Origin: Arhodomonas aquaeolei DSM 8974
Lineage (GTDB): Bacteria; Pseudomonadota; Gammaproteobacteria; Nitrococcales; Nitrococcaceae
Assembly (NCBI RefSeq): GCF_000374645.1
Contig: NZ_KB894801.1
Span: 372,001 to 436,000 of the forward strand
Direction of reading: 5' to 3'
Length of the DNA stretch: 64,000 bases
Each line of letters starts with the position of its first letter. The stretch's first letter is position 1. The translations under genes and the position numbers were made by a program. Positions 37,158 to 45,961 of this stretch are shown piece after piece. A model generated the notes under the pieces. That model ran no database searches. It was not told the origin of the DNA and was given only the letters and a program-made list of their open reading frames with translations.

Positions 37158-38933
37158 TCACAGCTCGCCCAGGACCGCGGCCGTCGGCACGCCGGCCACC
37201 ACCCCGCCCCGACTTCGTGCCGCCGCGCCGTGAGCCTCCGCCCGGGGCAGCACGTGCGCGGCGTAGAACCGCGCCACGTCGACACGGGCCCGGTTGAAGG
37301 CGTCGTCCTCCGAGCCGGCCGCGACCCTGGCGGCGCGCGCTAGCAGCCAGCCGCCGGCGACGAAACCGGTCTGCATCAGCAGCGGGAACGCGGCCGCCCC
37401 GGCGGCGGCCGGGTCATCCGCAGCGTTCTCCAGTACCCGGGCGGTGCTTCGGCGCAACGCGGCGATCGCCGAGACCATGCCGCTGCCGATCTCCGAGAGC
37501 CCCGGCGAGGCGCAGTCGCCCAGGCCGTCGACGTCCGCCGCCATGTCGTCGAGTAGAGCGGTCATCGCCGCACCGCTGTCCCGCAACAGCTTGCGACCCA
37601 TGAAGTCGTTGGCCTGGATGCCGTTGGTGCCCTCGTAGATCGCGGCGATACGGGCGTCGCGCAGGTACTGGGCGGCCCCGGTCTCCTCGATGTAGCCCAT
37701 GCCCCCATGCACCTGGATGCCGAGCGAGGCGACCTCGATACCGAGCTCCGTGCACCAGGCCTTGATCACCGGGATGAGCAGGTCTGCCCTCGCCTGCTGG
37801 CGACCGCGCTCGTGGCCGTCCGTGGCACGCCGTGCGCGGTCCATGGCGGCGGCCCCGGCGTAGCAGAGCGCGCGCATGGCCTCGGTGCACGACTTCATGG
37901 TCAGCAGCATGCGGCGCACGTCCGGGTGACCGACGATGCTCGCCTCGCCGCTGACGGTACGCCCCTGGGTGCGCTCGGCAGCATACGCCGCGGCCTGCTG
38001 GTAGGCCCGTTCGGCAATGGACAGCCCCTGCATGCCGACCTTGTGGCGGGCCTCGTTCATCATCGTGAACATGTACTCCAGCCCGCGCCCCTCCTCGCCG
38101 ACGAGGTAGCCCACGGCGCCGTCGGTCTCGCCGTAGATCATGGTGCAGGTGGGGCTGGCATGGATGCCGAGCTTGTGCTCGATGCCGCCGCAGTACATGT
38201 CGTTGCGCTCGCCAGGCTGCCCGGCGGCGTCCGGCAGGTACTTGGGCACGATGAACATGGAGATACCGCGCACGCCCGCGGGGGCGTCCGGGGTGCGGGC
38301 GAGCACGAGGTGGACGATGTTGTCCGTCATGCCGTGTTCGCCCCAGGTGATGTAGATCTTCTGGCCGAAGATCCGGTAGTGATCGTCACGACGCTCGGCG
38401 CGGGTGCGGATGGCCCCCAGGTCCGAGCCGGCCTGGGGCTCGGTCAGGTCCATGGTCCCCGTCCACTCGCCGCTCACCAGCCGCGGGAGATAGCGCGCCT
38501 GCTGGGCCTCGCTGCCGTGACGCTCCAGGGCCTCGATGGCACCGGCGGTGAGCATCGGGCACAGCGAGAACGACAGGTTCGCCGCCTGCCACATCTCCTG
38601 GGTGGCGGTAGCCACCAGCGCCGGCAGCCCCATGCCGCCATGCGCCGGATCGCAGGCAACGGCGTTCCAGCCCGCCTCCGCGTAGGCACGGTAAGCCGCG
38701 GCGAAGCCCTCCGGCACGACCACGTCACGCCCCTCCAGCCTGGCGCCGGCCCGGTCGCCCGGCGCATTGAGCGGCGCGAGCTCGCCGCCGGCGAAGCGCG
38801 CCGCCTCCTCCAGGATCGCGGCCACCGTCTCCGGCGTCGCCTCCTCGAAACCGGGCAGTGAGGCGATGTCCGCCAGATTGAAAACCTCCTCCATGAGGAA
38901 GCGCATGTGCCGCACGGGCGCATCGTAGCTCAT
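37158..38933 (-). CDS. Acyl-CoA dehydrogenase, DmdC/FadE-like
   Basis: 591 aa, the long acyl-CoA dehydrogenase type with a C-terminal extension. FAD/substrate motifs: MDLTEPQAGSDLGAIRTRA and IFGQKIYITWGEHGMTDN; the catalytic base Glu lies in AAIYEGTNGIQANDF. This group includes 3-methylmercaptopropionyl-CoA dehydrogenase DmdC and medium/long-chain enzymes; the substrate cannot be told apart here. It follows the photolyase gene by a single base, so it is the last gene of an M23-photolyase-dehydrogenase operon. Confidence 0.92.
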   Translation of the reverse strand: MSYDAPVRHMRFLMEEVFNLADIASLPGFEEATPETVAAILEEAARFAGGELAPLNAPGDRAGARLEGRDVVVPEGFAAAYRAYAEAGWNAVACDPAHGGMGLPALVATATQEMWQAANLSFSLCPMLTAGAIEALERHGSEAQQARYLPRLVSGEWTGTMDLTEPQAGSDLGAIRTRAERRDDHYRIFGQKIYITWGEHGMTDNIVHLVLARTPDAPAGVRGISMFIVPKYLPDAAGQPGERNDMYCGGIEHKLGIHASPTCTMIYGETDGAVGYLVGEEGRGLEYMFTMMNEARHKVGMQGLSIAERAYQQAAAYAAERTQGRTVSGEASIVGHPDVRRMLLTMKSCTEAMRALCYAGAAAMDRARRATDGHERGRQQARADLLIPVIKAWCTELGIEVASLGIQVHGGMGYIEETGAAQYLRDARIAAIYEGTNGIQANDFMGRKLLRDSGAAMTALLDDMAADVDGLGDCASPGLSEIGSGMVSAIAALRRSTARVLENAADDPAAAGAAAFPLLMQTGFVAGGWLLARAARVAAGSEDDAFNRARVDVARFYAAHVLPRAEAHGAAARSRGGVVAGVPTAAVLGEL

Positions 38934-38934
38934 T

Positions 38935-40479
38935 TCACTCTCCTCCTTTGTCGCGCAGCGCCGCCGCCTGCGCCCGGATGGCCGGCAGCTCCTCCGAGCG
39001 CCGCTGCAGGTTCTTCAGCTGCAGCCGCATGCGGTGGTTGCCCGTCAGGCGTTCACGGTGGCGGTCGAGAAAATCCCAGTAGAGGGTGGTCAGCGGACAG
39101 GCATCCGGCCCGCTGGCCTTTGCCGGGTCGAACCGGCAGCCCCGGCAGTAATTGCTCATGCGCCGCACGTAGGCGCCACTCGCGCAGTACGGCTTGGTGG
39201 CCATCACCCCGCCATCGCCGAACTGGCTCATGCCCAGCGTATTGGGCAGGCTCACCCAGTCGACGGCGTCGAGGTACATGGCCATGTGCCATTCGTGGAA
39301 ACGGTAGGGGTGCACGCCGTAGAGCTGGGCGTAGAGCCCAAGCACCATCAGCCGCTGGATGTGGTGGGCGTAACCGTTGGTGAGGACGTTGTCCATGGCG
39401 TCCGCCATGCAGCGCATGGACGTCTCCCCGCTCCAGTAGGCCGCCGGCAGCGCCCCCTCGTGGCCGAGGTGATTGAGCCCGGCATAGCCCGGCATGCGGC
39501 TCCAGTAGATGCCGCGGACGTACTCGCGCCAGCCGAGGATCTGGCGTACGAACCCTTCGACGTGGTTGAGCGCCGCCCGCCCCTCCCGCCAGGCGGCCAC
39601 GGCCGCCTCCACACAGGCCTGTGGTGTGATCAGGTGCATGTTCAGCGCCGCCGACAGGCGCGAGTGGTAGAGCTGGTGGCCACCGGTCCACATCGCGTCC
39701 TGCCAGGTGCCGAAGGCCGGGAGGCGCACGTCGATGAAGTGCACCAGCACCTGCTGGGCCTGTGCCGGCGTCACCGCAAGGTCGAAGCCCGCCATGTCGC
39801 CGGGATGGTCGCCGAAACGCGCCGTGACGGTCTCCATCACCGCACGGGTGGTGGCATCCGGGCGGAAGGACGGCGGCGGCTCGATCCACCCCGGCCCCTG
39901 GCGGCCAAAGGCACGGCGGTTGTCGTGATCGAGGTTCCAGACCCCGCCGGCGGGACTGCCGCCGTCCATGAGCACGCCGTGGCGCCGGCGCAGGCGGCGG
40001 TAGAAGTCCTCGAGCAACAGGGATCGGCGGCCCCGCGCCCAGTGTTCGAAGTCCGCGACGGTGGTGTAGAAGTGCCGGTCCGTGCGGATGTCCAGCGCCA
40101 GGCCCAGTGTCTCGGCGACGGCCTCGAGCGAGCGCCGCACGTGGTAGTCACCGGGCTCGAGGACCACCAGCCGTTCGGGTGCGAGGCGCGGCACGTCCTC
40201 CGCGAGGATGTCGGCGAGCCCGTGTCCCCGCTCCGCCCCCGGTGCCAGTGCCAGCGCGTGGTAGCACACATGCACGCCGCGGGCGCGAAGGCCGTCGCGG
40301 AAGTGGCGCATGGCGGAGAAGAACAGCACCAGCCGGCGCTGGTGGGCCGGGAAGGTGCCGGTACGGGTCTCGGCCTGCGCCTCGGCCATCCATACGCTGT
40401 CGCGTGTGGGGTCGAAATCGTCGAACGCCGCCGATGCCGGATCCAGCTGGTCGCCGAGGACGATCACCAGATCGCGCAC
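38935..40479 (-). CDS. Cryptochrome/photolyase of the FeS-BCP (bacterial 6-4 photolyase) group
   Basis: 514 aa. N-terminal Rossmann half (LVIVLGDQLDPASAAFDDFDP) and C-terminal FAD-binding half (RQILGWREYVRGIYW, HHIQRLMVLGLYAQLYGVHP, GGVMATKPYCASGAYVRRMSNYCRGCRFDP). The clustered Cys (PYCASG, YCRGCRF, ACPL) fit the [4Fe-4S] cluster of PhrB-type enzymes, which repair 6-4 photoproducts with light. Ten bases separate it from the upstream M23 gene. Confidence 0.93.
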   Translation of the reverse strand: MRDLVIVLGDQLDPASAAFDDFDPTRDSVWMAEAQAETRTGTFPAHQRRLVLFFSAMRHFRDGLRARGVHVCYHALALAPGAERGHGLADILAEDVPRLAPERLVVLEPGDYHVRRSLEAVAETLGLALDIRTDRHFYTTVADFEHWARGRRSLLLEDFYRRLRRRHGVLMDGGSPAGGVWNLDHDNRRAFGRQGPGWIEPPPSFRPDATTRAVMETVTARFGDHPGDMAGFDLAVTPAQAQQVLVHFIDVRLPAFGTWQDAMWTGGHQLYHSRLSAALNMHLITPQACVEAAVAAWREGRAALNHVEGFVRQILGWREYVRGIYWSRMPGYAGLNHLGHEGALPAAYWSGETSMRCMADAMDNVLTNGYAHHIQRLMVLGLYAQLYGVHPYRFHEWHMAMYLDAVDWVSLPNTLGMSQFGDGGVMATKPYCASGAYVRRMSNYCRGCRFDPAKASGPDACPLTTLYWDFLDRHRERLTGNHRMRLQLKNLQRRSEELPAIRAQAAALRDKGGE

Positions 40480-40489
40480 GGGACGTACC

Positions 40490-41320
40490 TCAGCCGCCGG
40501 GCATGGGCGGAACCAGCAGGGTCGGGTCGACCCGGCGGTCGAACCAGTTCATGCGCCAGTCCAGGTGCGGACCGGTAGCCCGGCCGCTGGCGCCGACCTC
40601 GGCGATGGGATCGCCGCGGCGGACGCGCTCGCCCTCCTTCACGGTGATCCGGGAGAGATGGAGGAAGGCGGAGGAGACGCCCTGGCCGTGGTCGATGAGC
40701 AGGGTACCGCCGGAGTAGTACATGTCGTCGTGGACGAGGCTGACCACGCCGTCCGCCGGCGCGACCACGGTGGCCCCCCTCGGAGCGGCGATGTCCACGC
40801 CGTAGTGGGGCCGCCGCGGCTCGCCGTTGAGCACGCGCTGGCTGCCGTACACACCGGTGATGCGCCCGGTCACCGGCCACCGCCAGCCGCTGGTGTAGTC
40901 GGCGCGGGGATCGTTGCGCCGGCGCGCCTCGCGCACCATCGCCACCTCCCGGCGGATGCGCTTCAGGGCGTCCTCATCCGGGCTGACGGTACGGGGCGGC
41001 AGGCCGTCGATGTGCTGGATGCGGTAGTGCCGCCGCGCCACGCTCATCTCGCGTCGTACCCGGCTGCCGTCGGCCCACTCGGCCACGAGCGTCTCGCGAC
41101 GTTCGGCGTCGCGGCCGAAGCCGATCACGAACGTACCGTCATCGGCCACGCGTACCTCCCGCCCCGCGAAGCGTACCGTGGCGGACGCCGGGGCGACGTG
41201 CCCGGTGAGCAACGCCCCCTGAACCGGCTCGCCGTCGAGCCGCAGCTGCCCCGCCACAGCGGGCAGGGCCGCCATCCATCCGATCAGCATCAGGGCCAGC
41301 GCCCACCAGCGTCCGCGCAT
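40490..41320 (-). CDS. M23-family peptidoglycan peptidase with Asp in the HxH motif
   Basis: 276 aa from the ATG at 41320 (GGAGGGAG). Signal peptide (ending AALPAVAG) then a small beta domain and a C-terminal LytM/M23 fold: HYGVDIAAP gives the first zinc His and Asp; HLSRI follows. The last motif reads GPHLDW where LytM enzymes have HxH, so the third zinc ligand is Asp or the enzyme is altered. Probably a periplasmic D,D-endopeptidase or amidase activator. First gene of the operon with the photolyase. Confidence 0.88.
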   Translation of the reverse strand: MRGRWWALALMLIGWMAALPAVAGQLRLDGEPVQGALLTGHVAPASATVRFAGREVRVADDGTFVIGFGRDAERRETLVAEWADGSRVRREMSVARRHYRIQHIDGLPPRTVSPDEDALKRIRREVAMVREARRRNDPRADYTSGWRWPVTGRITGVYGSQRVLNGEPRRPHYGVDIAAPRGATVVAPADGVVSLVHDDMYYSGGTLLIDHGQGVSSAFLHLSRITVKEGERVRRGDPIAEVGASGRATGPHLDWRMNWFDRRVDPTLLVPPMPGG

Positions 41321-41420
41321 CGTCTCCCTCCGGTTGCCCCACCGGCCGGTGGCAGCCGGCGGTGGACGGCCCCAGCCTACCACCCCGCCGGGCACCGCCG
41401 CGCCCCCGGCAGCGGCGTGT

Positions 41421-41903
41421 TCAGTGGCAGTGCTTGAGGTTGCGTCCGATGAGCCAGTAGTTGACCGGCAGCGCGGCGAGGAAGCCCACCGGCAGCGCCG
41501 CCACGAAGCCGGCCCAGAACATCGGGCTGGCGAGGCTACCGACCTGGACACCGCCGACCAGATAGTCGGTGACGTTCATCGCTACCTCCATGGCCGCGAT
41601 GGAGACCGTCTCGCCGAGCCAGATCGTGCGGATGCCGTCCAGGTAGCTCATCCCCTGCTCGCGCATCAGCGGCTGCACCGCCAGGTTGAGCCCGGCGATG
41701 AAGGACAGGACGACCGCCAGAGTGAGGGTCAGGGTCGTGCCCAGCCCCAGCGCGACGCCGATGGAGAGCCCGGCGAACTCACCGATGGAGCAGCCGACGA
41801 GGCAGTGCACCGTCGCGTGCACCGAGGTGCGCAGCCGCCCGCCGTGGTCCCCGTGGGCGCCGTGGTGATGCGCGTGCCCGGCATGGCCTGCGTGCGTCGC
41901 CAT
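41421..41903 (-). CDS. DUF4396 membrane protein with His-rich ends
   Basis: 160 aa. Residues 3-22 are rich in His (HAGHAGHAHHHGAHGDH); the protein ends HCH. Between lie about four helices, with CLVGCSIGEFAGL and VAMNVTDYLVGG typical of DUF4396. His-rich termini suggest metal binding. It lies 87 nt after znuB on the same strand, so it may be part of the zinc operon or have its own promoter; function unknown. Confidence 0.78.
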   Translation of the reverse strand: MATHAGHAGHAHHHGAHGDHGGRLRTSVHATVHCLVGCSIGEFAGLSIGVALGLGTTLTLTLAVVLSFIAGLNLAVQPLMREQGMSYLDGIRTIWLGETVSIAAMEVAMNVTDYLVGGVQVGSLASPMFWAGFVAALPVGFLAALPVNYWLIGRNLKHCH

Positions 41904-41990
41904 GATTCGTCCTGCATTGCAAGTGACCTGTCCCGGAGGGTTGGGATGCCACCCCCTCCCCTCAAGGGGGGGATAGCGGAATCCCCGGTG

Positions 41991-42833
41991 TCAGGCCGCT
42001 CGCTCTGACCCCCTGTGGCGACGCTCGCGCCACAGACGCGCCGCCAGGGACAGGACGTAGACCCCGCACAGGGTGAGCACGATGGTCGCGCCGGCGGGCC
42101 AGTCGGGCTGCCACGCCAGGGCGAGACCGAGATAGCCGGTGCCTGCCGCGATCCCCGCCGCGAGCAGCATCATCGAGCCCAGCGAACGCACCCAGTCGCC
42201 CGCCGTGGCCGCCGGCAGGCTGAGCAGCGCGATCAGCAGGATCAGCCCGGAGACCTGTACCAGGATCACCACGGTCACCGCCACGAGGCACAGGAGCAGG
42301 ATATGGAAGAAGGGCACGGGGACACCGCGCAGGCGAGCGAACTCGGCGTCGAAGCACACCGCGGTGAACTGGCGGTAGAAAAGCATCAGCACCGTGAGCA
42401 TGAGCACGTCCAGCCCCGCCATGAGCCACAGCGTGGGCGCGTCCACGAGCAGGATATTGCCGAACAGGTAGCCGAAGAGGTCGGCGCGGTAGCCCTCGGT
42501 CTGGGAGATGAACACGATCCCCACCGCCATGCCGCCGGACCACAGGGCGCTGATGAGCATGTCCTCGTGGGCGCGGAAACGCAGGTTCACCCAGCCGACA
42601 ATCAACGCCGCAAGCAACGCGGCCACCAGTGCGCCGGCCAGCGGGCTGGCGCCGAAATACCACGCCACGCCCATGCCGCCGAGCACGGAGTGGGCGATGC
42701 CGCCGGCGAGATAGCCGATGCGGCGCACCACCACGAACGGCCCGATCAGCCCGGAGGCGACCGACGCCAGGGCGATACCGATCGCCGCATGCTGAAGGAA
42801 GCCCTGGCGCAGCAGCGCCTCAATGAACGCCAT
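41991..42833 (-). CDS. znuB: Zinc ABC transporter permease
   Basis: 280 aa, ABC-3 family with eight or nine membrane helices: FVVVRRIGYLAGGIAHSVLGGMGVAWY and VSGLILLIALLSLPAATA are conserved. The ATG at 42833 lies inside the last codons of znuC (14-bp overlap). It forms the channel with ZnuC and receives metal from ZnuA. Confidence 0.92.
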   Translation of the reverse strand: MAFIEALLRQGFLQHAAIGIALASVASGLIGPFVVVRRIGYLAGGIAHSVLGGMGVAWYFGASPLAGALVAALLAALIVGWVNLRFRAHEDMLISALWSGGMAVGIVFISQTEGYRADLFGYLFGNILLVDAPTLWLMAGLDVLMLTVLMLFYRQFTAVCFDAEFARLRGVPVPFFHILLLCLVAVTVVILVQVSGLILLIALLSLPAATAGDWVRSLGSMMLLAAGIAAGTGYLGLALAWQPDWPAGATIVLTLCGVYVLSLAARLWRERRHRGSERAA

Positions 42834-43581
42834 GACCACCCCCATGGACGTGATCGACATGGGCATGGTCGACGAACCGCACCGGGTGCCCGTAGAGGCG
42901 CTCCAGCACCCCGGGCCCCAGGGGCTCGGCGGTATGGCAGACGAGCTCGCGGTTGATGCAGGCCACATGGGAGACGTACTCGCTGACGAAGGCGATGTCG
43001 TGGCTGACCACCACGATGGTCATGCGCTCGTTGAGCCGCCGCAGCAGCTCGAAGAACGCCCGCTCGGCCCGGGGGTCGACGCTCGCCGTGGGTTCGTCGA
43101 GGAGCAGCAGGGCCGGGCGCACCGCCAGCGCGCGGGCAATGAGCACCCGCTGGAGCTGGCCGCCGGAGAGCTGGTCCACCGTGCGCCCGGCAAGGGCGTC
43201 CACCTCCACCTCCGCCATGGCGGCATCGGCGGCGGCCCGCTGCTCCGCGCGGTAACGCGGCCACGGCTGCCAGGGCCGCAGGGTGGCGGAGCGGACCACG
43301 TCCGCCACGGTGATCGGGAAACTGCGGGTGAACGCGGCGTACTGCGGGACGTAGCCCACGTGCCGGCGCGCCCGCGCCGGCGACGTACCGAGCACCCGAA
43401 CCCTGCCGGCCGAGGGGCGGATTAGCCCCAGCACCACCTTGAGCAGCGTGCTCTTGCCGCTGCCGTTGGGTCCGACCAGACCGAGAAACTCGCCGTCGGA
43501 GACGCTCAGGGTGACGTCCCGGATGGCGACGTAGCCGTCGTAGCCGGCGGTGACGCCTTCGAGCTCGACGGCTGGCGTCAC
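42820..43581 (-). CDS. znuC: Zinc ABC transporter ATP-binding protein
   Basis: 253 aa. Walker A GPNGSGKST, Q-loop YVPQYAAFTRSFPITVADVV, signature LSGGQLQR, Walker B LLLLDEPTASVD and H-loop SHD are all present. The C-terminus is His-rich (DHAHVDHVHGGGHGVH), as in other ZnuC proteins. The GTG start overlaps the znuA stop by 4 bp; the longer frame upstream is antisense-type shadow. Confidence 0.94.
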   Translation of the reverse strand: MTPAVELEGVTAGYDGYVAIRDVTLSVSDGEFLGLVGPNGSGKSTLLKVVLGLIRPSAGRVRVLGTSPARARRHVGYVPQYAAFTRSFPITVADVVRSATLRPWQPWPRYRAEQRAAADAAMAEVEVDALAGRTVDQLSGGQLQRVLIARALAVRPALLLLDEPTASVDPRAERAFFELLRRLNERMTIVVVSHDIAFVSEYVSHVACINRELVCHTAEPLGPGVLERLYGHPVRFVDHAHVDHVHGGGHGVH

Positions 43582-44534
43582 TGCAGCGCCTCGGCGATAC
43601 GCTGGCTGACGCGGTCGAGGTTGTCGATGTAGTCCGCGGCCAGCGGATCGATACTCACCACCTTGATCCCCAGCGCGTCGGCAATGGTCCGGGCACTGCG
43701 CTGGCTGAACTGGTCCTGGACGAACACCGCGGAGACGTCCAGCCCGCGGATCTCCTCGATGAGCTTGTCCAGCTCCGATCCCCCCGGGCTCTTGCCGTCC
43801 GCCTCTATGGCGAGCTGCACCAGCCCGTAGCGGTCCGCAAAATATCCCCACGCCGGATGGAAGACCACAAAGCGGCGCCCCTTCAGCGGTGCGAGGCGCT
43901 CGGCGATGCGCTTGTCCAGGGCATTGAGACGCTCGATATAGTCGGCGGCACGCTGCTCGTATTCCGCCCGGTGGGCGGGGTCCTCGCGGGTCAGCGCATC
44001 GCGTATCCGCTTGACCATCGGTACCGCGTTGGCCGGGCTGGTCCAGAGGTGGGGGTCCGCCACCTCGCGCGGCACACGGCCCTCCCCCATGGCGTCCACG
44101 ACCTTCGCCACGTCCGGCGACAGGCCGGCGAGATCGTCCGCAGCATTCGCCTCGTCACTATGCTCGTGGGCATGGGCGCCGATCGCCCGGAGCTTGACGT
44201 CATCGCGCAGGTCCACGACCGACATGCGCGGGGCGGCGGCACGCAGACGCGCCATCCAGGAGCGCTCGAAGGGCACGCCGACGCGGAAATAGACCTCGGT
44301 GCCCTCCAGGGACGCCAGCGTCCGCGGACCGGGATCGAAGGTCGCCGGGCTCTGCCCCGGCTGCACCAGGGCGGTAACGGCCACGCGGTCCCCGCCGACG
44401 GCCTCGACCAGCGTCTTCACCGGGATCACGCTGGTGTACACCTGCATTGGCGCCTCCGCCGCGGGGGCCGCCGCCGGCCAGGCGAGCACGGCGGCCAGGA
44501 CGAGGACGCAACGGGCGAGCTGTCGTCGCAACAT
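43578..44534 (-). CDS. znuA: Zinc-type metal substrate-binding protein
   Basis: 318 aa from the ATG at 44534. Signal peptide to APAAEA, then a cluster A-I (TroA-like) fold with a short His/acidic loop (HAHEHSDEANAADD). Metal-ligand candidates: His in DPHLWTSP, His in VFHPAWGYF and Asp in FVQDQFS. The usual first ligand His (P-H-x-Y/F-E-P) is missing: the sequence reads SPATFDPGPRTL. Linked directly to zur, znuC and znuB. Confidence 0.9.
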   Translation of the reverse strand: MLRRQLARCVLVLAAVLAWPAAAPAAEAPMQVYTSVIPVKTLVEAVGGDRVAVTALVQPGQSPATFDPGPRTLASLEGTEVYFRVGVPFERSWMARLRAAAPRMSVVDLRDDVKLRAIGAHAHEHSDEANAADDLAGLSPDVAKVVDAMGEGRVPREVADPHLWTSPANAVPMVKRIRDALTREDPAHRAEYEQRAADYIERLNALDKRIAERLAPLKGRRFVVFHPAWGYFADRYGLVQLAIEADGKSPGGSELDKLIEEIRGLDVSAVFVQDQFSQRSARTIADALGIKVVSIDPLAADYIDNLDRVSQRIAEALQ

Positions 44535-44549
44535 GGTCGACTCCAAGGA

Positions 44550-45047
44550 TTACGCTGGTTGGGACTGCCGACAGGCGGCACACACGCCCGCCAGCTCGAT
44601 GGTCTCGTGCTCCAGGGCGAAGCCCTGCTCGGCGGCACGCTCGCCCAGCAGCTCGTCCACATCCGGGGCATCCAGCTCCGCGACGCGCTCGCAGCGCGTG
44701 CAGATCAGGAAATGCCCCGCGTGGGGATGCTCCGGCGCGGCACAGCCGACAAACGCGTTGAGCGAGGCGAGCCGGTGCACCAGCCCCGCCTCCATGAGGA
44801 AATCCAGCGCCCGGTAGACCGTGGGCGGCGCCACCGGCCGCTCGCCCTCCGCGAGCGCCTGCATGAGCTCGTAGGCCTTGGCGGGGCGGTGACCGCGCCA
44901 GACCAGCTCCAGCACCCGCCGGCGCTGTGGCGTCAGCCGCGCCCCCTGCTCCCGGCACAGCCGCTCCGCCGCGGCGAGGGCCGTCGCCACGCAGTCGCGG
45001 TGATCGTGTCCTTCGGCGGGAAACGCCATCAGTACGGACTCACTCAT
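44550..45047 (-). CDS. zur: Zinc uptake regulator Zur (Fur family)
   Basis: 165 aa from the ATG at 45047 (GGGGAG). Winged helix: RLTPQRRRVLELVWRGHRPAKAYELMQAL and APPTVYRALDFLMEAGLVHRL. The metal sites are visible: HPHAGHFLICTRC and CAAC form the structural zinc Cys4, with His/Glu around them for sensing. It precedes znuA by 15 nt, so the repressor lies in the operon it controls, behind a Zur box at 45072-45086. Confidence 0.93.
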   Translation of the reverse strand: MSESVLMAFPAEGHDHRDCVATALAAAERLCREQGARLTPQRRRVLELVWRGHRPAKAYELMQALAEGERPVAPPTVYRALDFLMEAGLVHRLASLNAFVGCAAPEHPHAGHFLICTRCERVAELDAPDVDELLGERAAEQGFALEHETIELAGVCAACRQSQPA

Positions 45048-45071
45048 TGCGGACTCCCCGCGTTCCGATAC

Positions 45072-45086
45072 CGTTATATCATTACA
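45072..45086 (-). promoter_or_regulatory. Zur box
   Basis: Minus strand TGTAATGATATAACG matches the gammaproteobacterial Zur consensus TGTTATANTATAACA at 12 of 15 positions (one free). It lies 25 bp before zur and overlaps a possible -10. Confidence 0.72.
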
Positions 45087-45185
45087 TATCGATTCCACGC
45101 CCACCATACCCGTCTCCATTCAGGCACCGTTCAGCTCACCCCGTTCAAACTCGCGGCCACGATCACCATTCAGGAGGCGTCCGTC

Positions 45186-45704
45186 ATGCACTACCGCATC
45201 CCCGCCATCGCCCTCGCCCTCTCCGTGGCCAGCGCCCCGGCGCTCGCCCGGGGCGGGCACGACGATTACGCCCGGGTCACCCACGTCGAGCCGCTGACCC
45301 GGACGGTGGAAGTGAGCACACCCCGGGAGGAGTGCTGGTACGAGACCGTGCGCTACCGCGAGCCTCGTCGGGGCAACGACACCGCCGGGCTGGTCATCGG
45401 CGGTATCGTCGGTGGCGTCCTCGGCAACCAGGTCGGCGGCGGCGACGGCCGGCGCGTGGCCACCGTGGCCGGCACCATCCTCGGCGCCGGGATCGGCCGC
45501 GGGATCGCCGGCCGGGACGAGCACCGCTATGGCGGCAGCCGGCGCGAACGCCGCTGCGAGACCGTCGAGGAGACCCACTACGAGACCCGCACCATCGGCT
45601 ACCGTGTGCATTACCGCTATCATGGCGAGGAGTATGTCACCCGCATGGACCACGATCCGGGCCGACGCGTTCGCGTGCGGCTGGATGTGACGCCCTTGGA
45701 GTAG
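45186..45704 (+). CDS. Glycine-zipper 2TM envelope protein
   Basis: 172 aa. Signal peptide (to PALA), then a glycine zipper (AGLVIGGIVGGVLGNQVGGGDGR, residues about 66-88) of the 17-kDa surface-antigen type, flanked by two related Cys-containing segments (ECWYETVRYREP and RRCETVEETHYETRTIGYRVHY). Such proteins are outer-membrane or periplasmic structural factors. AGGAGG precedes the ATG. First of four tandem genes leading to a two-component system. Confidence 0.85.
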   Translation: MHYRIPAIALALSVASAPALARGGHDDYARVTHVEPLTRTVEVSTPREECWYETVRYREPRRGNDTAGLVIGGIVGGVLGNQVGGGDGRRVATVAGTILGAGIGRGIAGRDEHRYGGSRRERRCETVEETHYETRTIGYRVHYRYHGEEYVTRMDHDPGRRVRVRLDVTPLE

Positions 45705-45706
45705 CC

Positions 45707-45958
45707 ATGGCATCCCGTCTCGCCCTGTTCGCCCTGCTCGCCGCGGCGGTCTGCACGACCGCCGCGCCGGTTCACGCCGCCCGCGCCGCTGACGGCCGCG
45801 ACCAGGCGGTCCGCCAGGTGGAGCGGCGCACCGGCGGGCAGGTGATCTCCGTGGAGACACGCACCCGCGCCGACGGCCAGCAGGTCTATCGCATGCGCGT
45901 GCTTCTCGGCGAGGGGCGGGTCCGGGTGATCGAGGTTCCGGCCGGACGGAGGCGCTGA
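45707..45958 (+). CDS. Small PepSY-like periplasmic protein
   Basis: 83 aa. Signal peptide (to PVHA) followed by one PepSY-like repeat: DQAVRQVERRTGGQVISVETRTRADGQQVYRMRVLL, split over residues 31-66, with the typical G-x-V-x-S-V and VYRVRVL pattern. It lies 2 nt after the glycine-zipper gene and 3 nt before the response regulator; PepSY proteins next to PhoP/PhoQ-type systems are thought to modulate sensing. Confidence 0.82.
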   Translation: MASRLALFALLAAAVCTTAAPVHAARAADGRDQAVRQVERRTGGQVISVETRTRADGQQVYRMRVLLGEGRVRVIEVPAGRRR

Positions 45959-45961
45959 ACG

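Noticed and set aside
43857-45704. 615-codon plus-strand frame across znuA and zur
   Set aside because: Antisense until the ATG at 45186, where the glycine-zipper protein with its own signal peptide and AGGAGG begins.
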